Shown here: positions 39,280-39,520 of the stretch, piece by piece
Layout of the letters: every line of letters starts with the position of its first letter
Numbering within the stretch: the first letter of the stretch is position 1
IMG/VR virus record: IMGVR_UViG_3300044634_000144
Coordinates: 1 to 39,520 of that record
Length of the DNA stretch: 39,520 bases
Direction: 5' to 3' (one strand)
From: a virus
The notes under the pieces: model-generated
What the model saw: the letters and a program-made list of their open reading frames with translations, nothing else
The model's database searches: none
What the model was told of the DNA's origin: nothing
Position numbers and translations under genes: made by a program

Positions 39280-39431
39280 TGTCATCGGGTCAATTTAAAA
39301 GACACGATGGTTTTAATAAAACTATTATGAGGGATGGTCTCATCCTTACCTTGCGTAAGGATGGAACTGTCAAGGTTCAAAGAGACCCCAAAACTGGGGA
39401 TATAATCAATCAAAGAAAAGGTAAACAATAA
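39279..39431 (+). CDS. Small basic protein (complete copy)
   Basis: A 50-aa basic protein from ATG 39279 to TAA 39431; it continues to the 1-133 fragment in the other copy of the overlap. Sequence includes RHDGFNKTIMRDGLILTLRKDGTVKVQRD, a small beta-rich basic fold. This copy ends in Gln, the other in Lys. No family recognised. Confidence 0.7.
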   Translation: MSSGQFKRHDGFNKTIMRDGLILTLRKDGTVKVQRDPKTGDIINQRKGKQ

Positions 39432-39520
39432 TGTCATCACCAATACCAGGCTCTAAAAAAAAGCCACGCAGCCCATTTGAAGTAACTCTACCAGTTGAAC
39501 CACCTCACGGTGACCCACGC
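39299..39520. repeat. Terminal overlap of circular genome, right copy
   Basis: Repeats 1-222 with two substitutions (39426 and 39459). See the left copy. Confidence 0.9.
39431..39520 (+). CDS. 5' fragment of the small basic Pro/Lys-rich protein (complete at 133-384)
   Basis: The first 30 codons of the gene complete at 133-384, cut by the window end. Residue 10 is Lys here and Arg in the complete copy. It starts with TAATG overlap to the preceding gene. Confidence 0.7.
   Translation, partial: MSSPIPGSKKKPRSPFEVTLPVEPPHGDPR

Noticed and set aside
1-39520. CRISPR array, rRNA, insertion sequence
   Set aside because: I saw no regularly spaced repeats, rRNA sequence or transposase in the window.

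Overview
The window is one complete, circularly permuted genome of a small tailed phage. Positions 39299-39520 repeat positions 1-222 with two substitutions, so the unit is about 39,298 bp and the break falls arbitrarily inside a run of small structural genes. The sequence is AT-rich. A WhiB-family protein (an actinobacterial hallmark), an actinophage-type holin-like protein and actinophage-type terminase and portal genes point to a low-GC actinobacterial host. Freshwater Nanopelagicales (acI) are my best guess; this is inference. There is no tape-measure protein, major tail protein or tail sheath, and there are large ejection-type proteins and a big nozzle or propeller-like tail protein, so a podovirus morphology is likely. 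I see no integrase, CI-like repressor, DNA polymerase, CRISPR array or canonical tRNA.

Layout, following the circle. (1) 24477-39298 and on through 1-12000, plus strand: terminase, portal, a proteasome-like Ntn-hydrolase, four internal or ejection-type proteins (one of 1572 aa, one with LysM), scaffold, major capsid protein, small head genes and basic mini-proteins, a glycosyltransferase-like protein, a connector, three tail-fibre genes each followed by a small protein, the large tail protein, then a lysis cassette (holin-like, methyltransferase, M15 endolysin, second membrane protein). Two intrinsic terminators close this block at 12038-12146. (2) 12251-18553, plus strand: replication and recombination genes. 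These include a RecB/Cas4-like exonuclease split over two ORFs around an inserted ORF, a zinc-ribbon protein, a RecA/DnaB-type ATPase, two PD-(D/E)XK-like nucleases, a primase split into zinc-finger and Toprim frames, a DUF1599 protein, a metallophosphoesterase and a sigma-like factor. (3) 18558-23689, minus strand: an operon of mostly tiny proteins plus a membrane-anchored transglycosylase-like protein, WhiB, a class II glutamine amidotransferase and a zinc-ribbon amidoligase. (4) 23690-24476: a non-coding, divergent control region packed with palindromes. It holds a perfect TGTGA-N6-TCACA site, two SOS-box-like palindromes, duplicated promoter segments, a 26-bp inverted repeat and an attenuator-like hairpin pair.

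Genes are very tightly coupled: TAATG, ATGA, TGATG or 8-nt overlaps join most neighbours, and this repeatedly decided start codons. The most interesting items are the amidoligase/amidotransferase pair in the minus operon, the proteasome-like protein in the prohead-protease position, the split exonuclease and primase genes, an apparent ATT start, and a 50-nt tRNA-like three-way element beside a minus-strand promoter. All family names are from motif reading and memory; no database search was run.
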